A stretch of 64,000 nucleotides of DNA from Nymphalis io (GCF_905147045.1 NC_065894.1:2145501-2209500); one strand, 5' to 3'; shown: positions 11,249 to 22,405, numbered from the stretch's first letter. Notes: generated by a model from the sequence alone, not told the origin. Numbers and translations are program-made.

Positions 11249-11538
11249 TACTTGGTGGTTTGGTTTTGTGCAAGCCGCTTAACAGCAATACTTAGCATTG
11301 TTGCGTTCTTGTTTGAAGGGTGAGTGAGCCAGTGTAACTGTAGACACAAAGAAGATAACATCTTAGTTCCCAAGTTTGGTGGCACATTGGCTAGTAAGAA
11401 ATGTATTGTATTGTAAGGAATGGTTTCTTGGCGATTGGCGATGAAAGGAAAGAAATATTTCTTACATTAGTGCGGTGGTGACCACTTACCATCAGGTGGC
11501 CAACTTGCCCGGCCGCCTTTCTATAACATAAAAAAATA
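11249..11538 (+). mobile_element. SINE family A copy, rearranged
   Basis: Head (TACTTGGTGGTTTGG) and tail (ACCATCAGGTGGCC, CTATAACATAAAAAAATA) are both present. About 35 bp after the head is deleted (GCAAGCCGCTTAACAGC), and extra sequence with TAAGGAATGG-like duplications lies in the middle. Confidence 0.8.
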
Positions 11539-11735
11539 CTTTTTAGATATGTTAAGGTTTCTCTATTTATAATTACTTATTAATTCATAAATATAACCGC
11601 ATGAAATGATATCAAGAATTCTAGGTTTTTACGTATTCAATCAATTGCAATTAATAAAAAATAAAAATATTACAAGCCAATATTTAGTAAAATAGCCGAT
11701 AAGAACGAATGACTATTTCACTTAACATGTTGTGA

Positions 11736-11808
11736 GCCCCTGTGGCCTAATGGATAAGGCATCGGCCTCCTAAGCCGGGGACTGTGGGTTCGAGTCCCAC
11801 CAGGGGTA
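11736..11808 (+). tRNA. tRNA-Arg (anticodon CCT)
   Basis: A complete 73-nt cloverleaf decoding AGG. Acceptor stem GCCCCTG pairs with CAGGGGT (one G-T wobble) before discriminator A. The D arm holds box A TGGCCTAATGG. The anticodon loop CTCCTAA on a five-pair stem gives anticodon CCT. The T arm GTGGG-TTCGAGT-CCCAC holds box B GGTTCGAGTCC. CCA is not encoded, as expected in a eukaryotic nuclear gene. An oligo-T stretch 20 nt downstream (TTTCTTTTTT) can serve as the pol III terminator. It lacks the SINE body that follows tRNA-like heads elsewhere here, so it is a genuine tRNA gene. Confidence 0.97.
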
Positions 11809-11826
11809 ATTAAATGCCTCTCGCAT

Positions 11827-11840
11827 ACTTTCTTTTTTAT
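11827..11840 (+). terminator. Oligo-T pol III terminator of the first tRNA-Arg
   Basis: The first run of four or more T after the tRNA 3' end, interrupted by a single C. Its spacing of about 20 nt is normal for tRNA genes. Confidence 0.6.
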
Positions 11841-13265
11841 TTAATAAATATATTTTTATAAACTTTATGTTTAATTTTCTATTCTCCAAATTATTAAAAT
11901 TCCGGGTTTCGTAATTCAAATTTAGTTGATTTTTTTAGAAGACGAATTATGTCCCATTATTAAATCAAAGTTCGTAAGTGTTTTTTTCGCATCAATCACG
12001 TGTTTTCAAGATGTACTTCAACAACGATCTTTAATTCAAATAGGCATTTTTTACGTTAAAATAGAAGAATTTTCATCGTAAACCATATTCCATTCTCCCT
12101 TGCAAAGTTGCGGGTTTTACTAATTTTATAAAATAATTTAATTTTAAATTATTAGTTTCTTTTAGTACGAGTTATAATTTTATATCAATCTCAGTATATA
12201 GACTTTAAATTTTATGTGTAATACATTATTTTAATACGTATGTAAATAATAAAATAAAGTCGCTTAAAATGACTTAATCATTGAACTTATCATTCGTCGT
12301 AATTGAGTTCAGTCGATACTTTTTTCTTTTTACTTTGAACAAAATATTCGCGTCATTATTTCGTCTATTGAAGTAATTCCTTATAAAATAATGAATTCAT
12401 ACGTTACATTTTTTTTTAAATTCATAAGAATACGATAAAATAAAATAACTTACATATATCGATTTACAACTTAAGTACCGTATATACAAACATTATATAT
12501 TAAGATTGTTGTTGTGCTTATAATAGATCTCTAGCTTTTATTTTAACAGCGTGATGGTAAAAGCTCTAAACCGTCACCTGAAATAAAAGAGGCATTAGCC
12601 CAGTGGGACATTTATTTTACAGGTAAATGAGCGGATTAACCTGGGTAACAATTCTAATAATTTAACCCGATTACGATACGTTCCCGATTCAATTCTAATA
12701 CAACTTTGTCTATTCTATATCTATTCGGATCTGAGCCAAACCGATACGATGTTACCTAATACAGTAATGTCAAAACCATAAGTAATTGTAAACTTTTATA
12801 GCAATAGTATATAATTCAATTAAAGAATAGGAAAATGGATAAACGCAACGATTACGCTCCGATTCGATTTCGATAAAGTGACAACTTGATAGTAGAATTG
12901 GGTGTTGCTGAACCAATAAATATTACTGAGATTTAAAATAAGGATCTTTGGTAGAAATATTGAACGAAAAGCCGGTACACAACCACAAAGACCATAATGG
13001 GTACAAATCATCATCCACTGTCATCCACTGCTTATAATATTTACCTACTTGTAAAATTTATTTTAAATTGATTGGAGGATAGTAAAAAAAAATACTGAAC
13101 AAAAAAGGACTACGTTAAATAGCGGCAATGATGCTAGTATTTCTAAGATAAATCGTAATTTCGATTAATAGGACGAAAAACTAATCAGCCTTTGTGTCAC
13201 CAATGCAGGTCTTTTATAAAAATAGCAAATTAGAATCAATTACATATTCATATACATAACTGTAA
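11841..13265. other. AT-rich spacer between the tRNA genes
   Basis: No gene or repeat was recognised. It does not repeat the sequence around the tRNA genes, so if the genes arose by tandem duplication the duplicated flanks have diverged or were short. Confidence 0.45.
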
Positions 13266-13338
13266 GCCCCTGTGGCCTAATGGATAAGGCATCGGCCTCC
13301 TAAGCCGGGGATTGTGGGTTCGAGTCCCACCAGGGGTA
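13266..13338 (+). tRNA. tRNA-Arg (anticodon CCT), second copy
   Basis: Identical to the tRNA at 11736 except for one base in the variable region (GGGGATTG instead of GGGGACTG), which does not disturb any stem. Both promoter boxes, anticodon CCT and the acceptor pairing are intact. The immediate upstream base context (GTAA/GTGA before GCCCC) is similar, but the wider flanks differ. A TTTCTTTTT terminator follows within 15 nt. Confidence 0.97.
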
Positions 13339-13339
13339 T

Positions 13340-13872
13340 TACAGGCTTTCTTTTTATAAACTAAGCAGTTAGAGATTCAATTAATTTATCAGTTATTTTT
13401 ATCGAAGGCTAATAATGTTTAATTCGAATATTTAATTACGTGTTGTTGCGCCTCGTTTATATTTAAAATGTCATTCAACGCTTTCATTAAGTTTGTATAT
13501 ATATATATATATAGTATGGACTGTATAATATATTTTTTATATTGTATATATTTTATAAAAGCGATAACTGAGGTGTTTTTATAGTCAAGTACATATTTAC
13601 GGGTAAAATGTACAAAGCCAGCAGAGGACACGGTACTCCTTCATCTAAGCTTATATAAAAATATTTTATAAAAAGGTATCCCACGTTATAAGTTGAAAGT
13701 GCGAAATAAAATAAAATTAGCCTAAAATTCTCGTTTAGATGAAAAGCGAAATGTCCTACACAAGTGTAGTAAGCTTACATTTTCGTCCGCAGAACACAAA
13801 TTAACTCAAAAATGGTATACTGTTACGTTAATATTTTAAGTTATCATAGGATAAAGAGATATCTTTTTTGAT
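13340..13872. other. AT-rich spacer with short (AT)n at 13498
   Basis: Contains a small (AT)8 run and otherwise nothing recognisable. A 70-codon minus-strand frame over the AT tract is low-complexity and not a gene. Confidence 0.45.
13345..13358 (+). terminator. Oligo-T pol III terminator of the second tRNA-Arg
   Basis: CTTTCTTTTTATAA directly after the tRNA gene. It provides the T run needed for pol III release. Confidence 0.6.
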
Positions 13873-14143
13873 ATAGAATAGGTAGGCGGACGAGCAAATG
13901 GGCCACCTGATGGTAAATGGTCACCAACGCTCATGTACATCGGCGTTGTAAGAAATGTTAACCATCGCTTATATTGCCAATATGCCACCAACCTTGGAAA
14001 CTAAGATGTTATGTCCCTTGTGCCTGTAAATATACTGGCTCATTCACCTTTAAACCGGAACACAACAATACCAAGTACTGCTGTTTTGCGGTAGAATATC
14101 TGATGAGTGGGTGGTACCTACCCAGACGAGCTTGCACAAAGCC
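13873..14143 (-). mobile_element. SINE family A copy, nearly complete
   Basis: Antisense from ATAGAATAGGTAGGCGGACG to CTTGCACAAAGCC. The last ~12 bp of the 5' end are lost. It belongs to an older branch with GTTAACCATCGCTTA and no A1 or A2 marks. Confidence 0.9.
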
Positions 14144-14254
14144 AAGATATTTAATATATGTCAGCACAAAATATCCGCTTTATATCGTCAATGCGTAATG
14201 CGATCATTAGAACACAAAAATATTAAATATTTCTGTACGTTACGTTTACGTTTA

Positions 14255-14331
14255 CGGTAGAATATCATGTGGTGATGTATGTTAGCCCGTCTGGGTCGGT
14301 AACCCAGACGGGCTAACATACATCACCACCT
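14255..14331. repeat. Perfect 28-bp inverted repeat (fold-back of SINE A 5' end)
   Basis: Arms at 14269-14296 and 14302-14329 pair perfectly over 28 bp around a 5-nt loop (CGGTA). The arm contains AGCCCGTCTGGGT, which is the family A 5' region, and the left flank CGGTAGAATATC is also family A. This looks like a truncated family A fragment joined to an inverted copy of its own 5' end. Confidence 0.85.
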
Positions 14332-14610
14332 AAATCATAAATCAGCATATGTACATGACAAAAGTAAAACGTTGTGTTCACTATACGTTAATTATTTAAA
14401 TGCAACTTCATACGTATTATATTCGTATTCATTCGTATTTTGCGACAGAGACATTTTAAACGAATATTAGAAATAAAAAAATGCATGATTGCATTTTAAG
14501 ATTTACTTTTATCATGTTCAAAGAAGATACATGTGAATTTTAAGTATTGAGCGTACATATGCGGACAGTGTAATAGTAAGTGTAATGTAATTTAATGTAA
14601 TGTAATGTAA

Positions 14611-14670
14611 CAGCTAATGGTAAGTGGTCACCACCGTTTACAGGTCATTCAACGTCAATGCACCGTCAAA
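14611..14670 (-). mobile_element. SINE family A short fragment
   Basis: AGCTAATGGTAAGTGGTCAC followed by CACCG, with traces of the middle part (GTCAATGCACCG). Only ~60 bp survive. It follows a short array of TGTAATGTAA-like units (14579-14610). Confidence 0.5.
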
Positions 14671-15410
14671 TAATTAAAAAAAAGGAAACATATATCAAAT
14701 AATCCATTTGCACGACATTCTATCTAAGATACATATTTTTTTTTGTAAAATCAAATAACACATGCCATTTCTATATTACTCCCTGTTCTGTGGTTTCATT
14801 AGACATGTTCAATGCTGGCACAGCATACTGTCAACGTTTTCATGCCAAACGCCTCCAACTAAGCCACAGACATGTCTTAGTCCTGATGTACTAAGAAACA
14901 GTGTATTTAGAACGAATTTAATAATTTCAACAATTTTGTTTTGTCTTTCGATAATAATCCTTATGTATGTATGTATCCTTATGTATGTAGCTTGGGAAAT
15001 ATTTTTTATGTTTAAATGTTTAGTATATTGTTCTTTTTGATTATGTGTTTTTTTTTAATGTAGAACAAAGAAATATTCCCAGCCACGTCTATTTAAATTG
15101 TATCTGTATTGTCATTGTAAATATAATTAAACCTGTGCGTTTGGGCCTAATGAAAGATGTATAAACTTAAAACTATGAAATGGTAGTATTTCTTTGAATT
15201 TTAATTTTTTTTGTAGTATCGTAAGTGAAAATTTCATATATTAGATATAATTTTACTGTTATCCAATTGCAATAAGTCACACTCACAGTTGAACACTCAT
15301 ACTTAACAATTAGCGAGTCAGTAACACGAACTCCTAAGATTCCCTAACAAAAAATCTCTCAACGCGCCTAAATAAGTTTTCACATTTAAAAGCAATGTAA
15401 CCAATAATAA
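14671..15410. other. AT-rich spacer, nothing recognised
   Basis: A 92-codon open frame at 14762-15040 includes a hydrophobic stretch (residues ~62-75) partly coded by a (TATG)n repeat. There is no recognisable family and it is probably chance. Confidence 0.4.
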
Positions 15411-15460
15411 TTTTCCACTGCTGGACTAAGACCTCCATTCCAGTGGAACACATGTATTTT
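15411..15460 (-). mobile_element. SINE family B short fragment
   Basis: CCACTGCTGGACTAAGACCTCC, split here by a deletion from GTGGAACACATGT, are the 3' and middle parts of family B in antisense. Confidence 0.5.
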
Positions 15461-16060
15461 GTGCGTGTATATTATTTTCAGTTAGTATTTCAGTTCAACT
15501 TGAATGTACCGACATCTATGCAACAATAATTTTTACTATTTATCGGTATTGCTTACTTTATGTTAACAATTGCCAAATAATACAGTCAGAAAATAAGCCC
15601 AAAGAATCTTTTGAACTCATTTTGACCGAAATATTCGACTTTCATTACAATTTTTCTGCCGATGAATCTCCAAATAAAAACATTCATGAAATCAAATATG
15701 AATTGAATTTAAAGCTTTTGCTGAATTTGCATTTCATTTATCCAGAACGAAACGCGTAAGGTACTTGCACCAAATTTGAAACCATAACTCGAGTATTTTT
15801 AAACCAACATCAACAAAAATCACGAAATATGACACGGGAAATAATAATAGAAAATGATACGTTTACACTATTATCAAATTTACTCCATATTTTTAAAGGC
15901 AATGTTCAAGTGTGTTAGCAAAACATTAATCTTAAAAGCTATTTCCAATCTGTCCTCCCCTTATATGATGCAGGAAAATCACATAAAATAGGTAACCTAA
16001 ATCGGTAGCTTAATTAAGACTCTTAATGTGAATATGTTTTCCTAACGAAGCAATATCGTG
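15461..16060. other. AT-rich spacer, nothing recognised
   Basis: No repeat or coding signal was identified. Confidence 0.4.
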
Positions 16061-16061
16061 A

Positions 16062-16180
16062 ATCTATATAATAAAAGCAAAAGTATCTCTGTCTGTATAT
16101 AACGGTTTCATGGTTAAATCAATGAACTGAGTTTGATGAAATTTGGTATGAAGCATGCTTAAAACCTTTTTTTTTTTTGT
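16062..16180 (+). mobile_element. Fragment of a DNA-transposon-like repeat
   Basis: TATATAATAAAAGCAAAAGT, TCTCTGTCTGTAT, TTTGATGAAATTTGG and TATGAAGCATGCTT are the wording of a common lepidopteran nonautonomous element. Pieces of similar wording occur at 16640-16800 and 19430-19560. The borders are not defined. Confidence 0.45.
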
Positions 16181-16184
16181 TTCG

Positions 16185-16515
16185 CTGGAAAAACTCGTTT
16201 ACGCGTTTCCCCCACTTGAAGTGGAGGAAACACGCCGGAATACCCATTAAAAAACCAGCGGTACCCACACCGCCTTTTCGAGGGGCGTCACAGGATCGCT
16301 TGCGCATACTACCGTGAAGCCCCGACGGTTGGCCCGCCTCTGCAGGCCTCCAAATCCTAGGGGGTTCTCAGGGTACAAAGACTCCCTAACCCCGGCAACA
16401 CTTACGGCGGGAGGAGAAGATGCGCATAGCGCCGACGCCTTCTCCCCGGTCTTATTCGGCGAAGCGAGTCAGCGGAGGCCCTCTCACCTCTACAACAAAA
16501 AGCCCTACCACCAGC
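16185..16515 (+). mobile_element. GC-rich retroelement fragment (unassigned)
   Basis: This 330-bp GC-rich island contains CGGAATACCC, AAAAAACCAGCGGTACCC, CGAGGGGCGTC, AGGATCGCTTGCGC and later GGCCCGCCTCTGCAGG. An open frame at 16314-16583 begins MKPRRLARLCRPPNPRGFSG. Similar peptides recur as spurious predictions from lepidopteran LINE-associated sequence. The first third is repeated in inverted orientation at 18145-18265. It reads as repeat-derived sequence, not a host gene. Confidence 0.6.
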
Positions 16516-16599
16516 TTAGTATAGTCTCCCATCCCCACTATTACAAGCAATATGACCTTGATTTCGCAAACATATTTACATGAATGTATTTTAATTGAG

Positions 16600-17822
16600 T
16601 CTTACTCGACATTTTAGTTCCGTAATCCTTGCTAACATTATAAATGGTGACGTGAGTTTGCTTGTTACGTTCTCACGTCTTAACTACTGAACCGATCATG
16701 ATGAAATTTTGCATACACGTTGTCAGAGGTACAGAAAAGGATATAGGTTACCCATCAACCCACTTACACGCGAGCAAAGTGGTAGTCGGAAAGTAGTGGT
16801 CTTATATTTTTAAAGCTCCTTACTCGGAGAAGATAGTTACTAACTCACTAGAGCCTATAATTACACAGTTCATTCATTTTACAAGCTAGAATAGTTTAAA
16901 GCATTTTAATTACACTTCGATCTGAATTCTGTTTATTACTAAGCCTTGATGAGTCGTAGTACTAATCTTCTATACTAATAAAATCGTTTTTCTCTACTCA
17001 CTACAGCTACAGCCTATTAATTACTCGCAATGAACGCTATAAATGGTAATAAAAATATGTTGTATGAATTTTACCCGGACGAAGTCGAGAGGGGAGGCAG
17101 TCCAAAAAGATTGTTGTCATGGCCACCTAAATATCACTCACTTATAATCGATACATGCCTACCGTACCTACTAAGGTGGATCCGCGCCTGACAGGCAGCT
17201 AGTACTATAAAAAGAAATATTTTATCTCAACTACCTTCAAATAAAATTGTCTTTAATGTAATGAGATATAAGTATCAAAAATTCTAATTTGTATAATACC
17301 TTCTCCGACTGCATAATTGTTTCATGGTTGCAAGATGTAATAGGAATTCCTTTGTGTATCATACGATGGAAGGCCCAGCTTGCAAGGCGTAGTGTGGCAT
17401 AACTTAAGAAGCTAAGCTGGGTTAAAAGTGATACTATGTTAAGTTAATATTCTATAGCTTGAGAATTTAATTTAATTTACTAATATAATTTGAACATGGA
17501 GCGTGTTTATTAATTTTTCTTTAAGGTTTTTTAATTTTCATGTCGAATTAAATGTGTCGTATAATGTAGTCAGGTCTAAGTCAAGACTTTTAAAAACTTA
17601 TAATATATCAAAATAATATAAAGTCTTAATATAAAGCCGATACAGAAAATATAACCATTTTTTTACGGGTATTTTATCCTAGCGGCATGTCAAACCCATT
17701 ATAACCATTAATAATTTAAAAAAAAATACTTTAGTCTTCTATATTCATAATAGAGTTCAATAGTAAGGTTTTTAAAAGTATTATTTACAATATGATGAAT
17801 AATAACAATATTTTTTATTTAA
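16600..17822. other. Spacer with weak Helitron-like fragments
   Basis: Two stretches recall nonautonomous Helitrons: TACTGAACCGATCATGATG near 16684 and TCTATACTAATAAAATCG near 16970, with CTAGT at 17199-17203 as a possible 3' end. The hairpin expected before a Helitron end is poor here, so no element is called. The rest is unremarkable. Confidence 0.35.
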
Positions 17823-18070
17823 AGTGGGTAGTTAGGCTGGCAATAGAATTACTTGGTGACATTAGTCCTGTAAGAAATATTATCCATTCCTTACATCATC
17901 AACGCACCAGTAACCTGTAGAACTAAGATTTTAAGTCTATTGAGCAGGTGTAACAGCTCAATCAACCTTCAAGTATCAGTTTGTCGGTAGAATTATGATA
18001 ACTGACTGAAATGACTCATAACAATGAGGTCCTACCTGGACGGGATAACACAAAGCCTTGTCACCAATAA
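17823..18070 (-). mobile_element. SINE family A copy, old and degraded
   Basis: The order of family A blocks survives in antisense (GTGACATTAGTCCTGTAAGA, ACTAAGATTTTAAGTC, AACAGCTCAATCAACC, TACCTGGACGGGATAACACA), with many indels. Confidence 0.65.
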
Positions 18071-18144
18071 AACATACAACATCGTAAGTGTTAGTATGAT
18101 CGTAAGTTGTTAAGGATTAATCAAATAAACGTCACGGTAGCATG

Positions 18145-18310
18145 CGAAAGCGATCCCGTGGCGCTCCTCGTTAATACGGAAAACCCTTTCCAAAAAACCA
18201 GCGGTGCCTACCGCTGGTTTTTTTAGTGGGTATTCCGATGTTCGGGGCGCACTCGGCGCCTTGGACACCGGCGAGCCCCACATACCACCACGGGAACAGG
18301 TGAAACGTGT
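18145..18310 (-). mobile_element. GC-rich retroelement fragment, inverted relative to 16.2 kb
   Basis: Read on the minus strand it gives CGGAATACCCACTAAAAA, then the stem-loop, then GGCGCCACGGGATCGC, matching the island at 16185. The flanking part (TTCGGGGCGCACTCGGCGCC) has no counterpart there. The two islands therefore stem from related but not identical elements lying head to head about 2 kb apart. Confidence 0.6.
18192..18223. repeat. Perfect 14-bp stem-loop
   Basis: AAAAAACCAGCGGT (18192-18205), loop GCCT, then its exact complement to 18223. It sits inside the GC-rich repeat fragment and may be an RNA structure of the parent element. Confidence 0.8.
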
Positions 18311-19287
18311 AACACATTTTCCAGCGTTAAAATAAAGGATTAATCAGTAAGGTACATTATATTTTCACGAGGTCATTCATGATATGTACAGTAGATATAT
18401 ATTTTTTCGTAAATTTAAATTATAATTCGTAAATATTTACTTTAGTGATATAATATATTTTTGATAATAAATATTATATATTTCATAATGTGAGTATTTC
18501 AATTTCAGTGAGTATCATAAGGTTTTTAGTGAAGGCGCTGTATAACATTCCATCCTACTTCCGTAGATAACTTATAGATGGCGCTGTACAATAATTAGCA
18601 TACAGTGTGAAAATTAATAACGAGTTAATACTCTTTTGTCTGAAACTATAGAAAATGTAAACAATGTCATCAAAGCTACTTTTTTCGGCTTTTTCATTTT
18701 ACTTTTTTTTTCATAAACATTGACTTCAACCAGAAATACATATTAAAAACCTCTAAATAAAAAAAAAACCTTATTAGTTTCTTTAGTGCTAATTATGCTT
18801 AAATAACGTTGTAAAAATACACATTTTTCCAATTTTTTAAGAAATGTCAGAAGCGAGTTGTAATGTGGGCTAAGAAAGCATTTGTACCCGTAATATGAAA
18901 AAAGTGCAGGATTATTATAGCAATTTAACTTAGTTGATTAATTTTTTTTATGCAATTATGTGCTATCGTTGGTAGAGTAAAAAACATTAAAATTAATTAC
19001 AATTTGTATTTCGAACTAAGTAATTTACTTCAATTATATGTATTGATTCGCCTGAACCCACATAGTAATACTTCCGTATTCCGTATTAAAGAGCTTATAT
19101 TATTATACATACTATTTATATGTAAACCAATACGAATATAAAGGTAATTTTGAATTATTAAGATTAGTATATATAAAAATAATCAGCATCAACCAAACTA
19201 GGATTCCGATGTTATAAGTTATTCGCCTCAATTTTTTTGTGAAAAGTTTTTTTTAAATCGTGGTATTTGGATATATTCCACGATACT
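18311..19287. other. AT-rich spacer, nothing recognised
   Basis: No gene or repeat was recognised. A 63-codon frame at 18950-19141 is AT-driven. Confidence 0.4.
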
Positions 19288-19354
19288 AATCACTCTTATA
19301 CTATTTGGACTATAGATTTCGGATAGTTATAGTCCAAATAGTATAAGGGTGATT
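19288..19354. repeat. 27-bp inverted repeat (hairpin)
   Basis: Left arm 19288-19314 and right arm 19328-19354 pair over 27 bp with one mismatch around a 13-nt loop. The arms (CTTATACTATTTGGACTATA and complement) have no match to the SINEs. It could be a small MITE-like fold-back or an RNA hairpin. Confidence 0.8.
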
Positions 19355-19629
19355 ATGACTTGCTAATATTATTAATTAAAATATTTTTTTATATAAATTA
19401 GATAGGCGGATGAGCAGGTGGTAATAATAAAAAGTAGCATATGTCCTTCCTTGTGGTATAACCTTGTTTCTTACCAAATTTCATCAAATTCGGTTAAGTG
19501 GATTAGCCATAAAAGCGTAGCAGATATCCAGAGTAACTTTAGCATTTATAGTATAAGCGTCATGTAAGAACATTTATGCAAGCTGAGCAACTAATGCGAT
19601 TTAAAAAAGTTGAATGAATCCAAATCGGT

Positions 19630-19922
19630 CTTTTTTTTTTATAGAATAGGAAGGTGGACGAGCATATGGGCCACCTGATGGTAAGTGGTCACCAAACGCC
19701 CTTAGACATTGGCATTGTAAGAAATGTCAACCATCGCTTATAGCCAATGCGCCACCAACCTTGGGAACTAAGATTTTATGTCCCTTGTGCCTGTAATTAC
19801 ACTGGCTCACTCACCCTTCAAACCGGAACACAACAATATCAAGTATTGCTGTTTTGCGGTAGAATATCTGATGAGTGGGTGGTACCTACCCAGACGAGCT
19901 AGCACAAAGCCCTACCACCAGT
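19630..19922 (-). mobile_element. SINE family A, full length, subfamily A1
   Basis: Complete copy: antisense poly(T), ATAGAATAGGAAGGTGGACG through to CCCTACCACCAGT. It carries both A1 marks (GTCACCAAACGCCC and CGCTTATAGCC). It differs from the copy at 59.6 kb by essentially one base (GAGCTAGCAC against GAGCTTGCAC). A GTCTTT on each side may be the target duplication. Confidence 0.95.
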
Positions 19923-22049
19923 AAATAAAAGTCTTTAAATAATAACGTACTTATAAAACATATAAACTCATAATAATTATCTTGTAAAATCTTCTCGGTA
20001 GAATCTACTTTAAGGATGTAGATTTATATGAAATTCGTTCGTGTAATATGATGGTTCAAAAGTGTTTAATTTGATTAATAATTTTGACGGATTATCATTA
20101 ATAGTAAAAAATTATAATGAAAACTCATAATAAACTCAATCAAAATATAATCAGTGACTATTTTATCGCCTGATAAGTAAGAACCTAGTGTTATACATTT
20201 TTTTTTAAATATTATTACAATATGCTGTATTTTTTGAATAATAACATTTATCCTACTGTGGCGTTTTAAAGTAATCATACCGAAACAAAAAAAAACTCAA
20301 AACAAAAGATGCGGACATTCCAAAATTTTACAACTAGAATCAAGATGTATATTAGTCTGAATAAACCAAGATTATAAGACACCTCTTTGTCTAAAGAAAT
20401 AAATCGAGATTCGTCTATTACAATGCTGTGTCAAGAATTCAAGGTTTCTAACTACACTGGTTGTCATAGCAATATTGCAACAAGAAAGAACAAAAGAAAT
20501 TGTTTGTGGTTTAAGTTAAAAGAAAAAAACAAATTATTATAAATTTATTCATTCGCTTGTGTATATATCGTCGATATTAATCTTGTTACGAATATTGATT
20601 TTTATTGTTGTTGATTAGAGGATTTATTTTCACGGTCTTGCTAGTACTTAAAACCATTAAATGGTTTTATGCAAAAATATTATTATATTTTCTTACCCAC
20701 CTAGAAAGAAATACCTAGAACATATGTTCTCGGTTTATTTATTTACAGACAGAAATTTTATTGCATAAGCAATCAAAAAACTCACTTTTAAGTTTTTAAC
20801 AAATTTAATTTAGGCGAATTAAAGATTTTAAAAATAATTTAATAAATGTAATGGCATTATTACTATACTATAAAAAAATTAAAACTCGTCATCTCTTTGC
20901 ATCTCATTTATAATATAATATAAATGTGAATATATTATAAGTATAAAAGTAATAATTCTTATGTAAGTCTTTATTCATTTATTTATTTAGGAAAACCAAC
21001 AGTAGATACATTAGATAGACAGTTAAACAGAGGTTGAAAAGTTATTCAATAAATGTTCTATTATTATTTAACTGTCTTGAAGAGACTGCTGAAGGCAATA
21101 ATACCAACTTTGCACATAGTTTCAAAATAAATAAGTGTGATATGCGTCGATCCAGAGACAATGATATCAGCCACTTACAGCGTGAACCAAAATTGATAAC
21201 TAGGTGATAGGTACCCACCCAAATGTTCATATAAAAATTCCTACCTATCTGCAGTATATAAAATTTTGCTATCAAGTGAAAGCCGAACCTTCGCTTAATT
21301 ATAAAGTTATGCCTAAATTTTATCTTGAAATCGCACCCTCGTCGTGTAAATTAATTCAGTTTATTAAAAAAATTAAATAAGGCAACTCACTAAACTTTTT
21401 ATTCAAACGACGGAAATTGTAATTCATTATAATTCGATTTTTAAATCTTTATTTTCATAGCACCCAAGTAAGTTCTAAAAACGAATAACATAATCTTATT
21501 ACTTGAGCCGAACGCTATAACATTTTATGATATATTCAAATGAAATCCGCGATCTCGAGAACGCGGACGGTTATCATTAAAGCTCTGAAACGGAATGAGA
21601 ACGGTTGGGCTCGGAGTAAACGATGCGTCAATCTCGCTAGAGATCGCTCGAAATGAATAAACGATGTCTACTGCATTATAGGATTAATACTGAATCATAC
21701 CAGTGCAATAAAGAGAAAATAAAAGTTTATTTAAATAAAGTTTTTTGGCATCAACGGGAGTATACTTCAAGGTTGAATTTGAATGCAACTTTTCATACAT
21801 ATTATGATTTATTACTATTCTATAAGTACTATTATATACTATAAAATAGTCACTATGTATTATAAAACAAAGTATGTGTATCTGTCTGAACGCGATAAAT
21901 TCAAGAACTACCAAATGATGGAATGATTCACAAGTTTTGTGTAAATTGGATGAAATATGACGATGACTGTTAAAGATATCGGAAAAAGTCATACCGACTG
22001 GGATCTTTAATGGCGTGTGTCACTTATGCCTAATAGATTTATACCTGAC
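19923..22049. other. Long spacer; one GC-richer island at 21545-21655
   Basis: More than 2 kb without recognised repeats or genes. Most is A/T-rich. The island near 21545-21655 (CCGCGATCTCGAGAACGCGG, then GAGATCGCTCG) is unique sequence with several CpG-containing short palindromes and is listed among the findings. Confidence 0.45.
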
Positions 22050-22083
22050 TATGTATTACGATACATATGTATCGTAATACATA
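22050..22083. repeat. Perfect 34-bp palindrome
   Basis: The 34 bp are a perfect palindrome with no spacer, centred on ACATATGT. It is not part of any repeat recognised here. It could form a cruciform or be the join of two inverted copies. Confidence 0.9.
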
Positions 22084-22405
22084 TAAGGATATCCTTATTC
22101 TACCCGTTCGAAGCCGGGGTAGGTAATTAGTATCATAAGAAGTTAATTATAAGAAAACATAATTGTTCTCAGGCTAGAAAGTTTAAATTATCTATACTTT
22201 TATATCTCATATTTGATTATGACGAGTCGCAGTTTCCCATTCCTTAGTAAATATTTCTTTCGGAGGTAAATCCATACGATTTACCGTAGTTTATACGTAG
22301 TTTGCATTGCATAAAATATTCATGATTTTAATGGATTTCTCAATAGAGATTTTCGTTTCTTTTCAAAATACAAATTAGTGATATGTGACATGTTTTATTC
22401 AAATG

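Noticed and set aside
16314..16583. 89-codon frame rich in Arg/Pro
   Set aside because: Lies in a GC-rich repeat fragment found again nearby; treated as transposon-derived, not a host gene.
17186..17203. Helitron 3' end (CTAGT with GCCT..AGGC)
   Set aside because: The stem is only four pairs and sits too close to the CTAG; no matching 5' end could be fixed.
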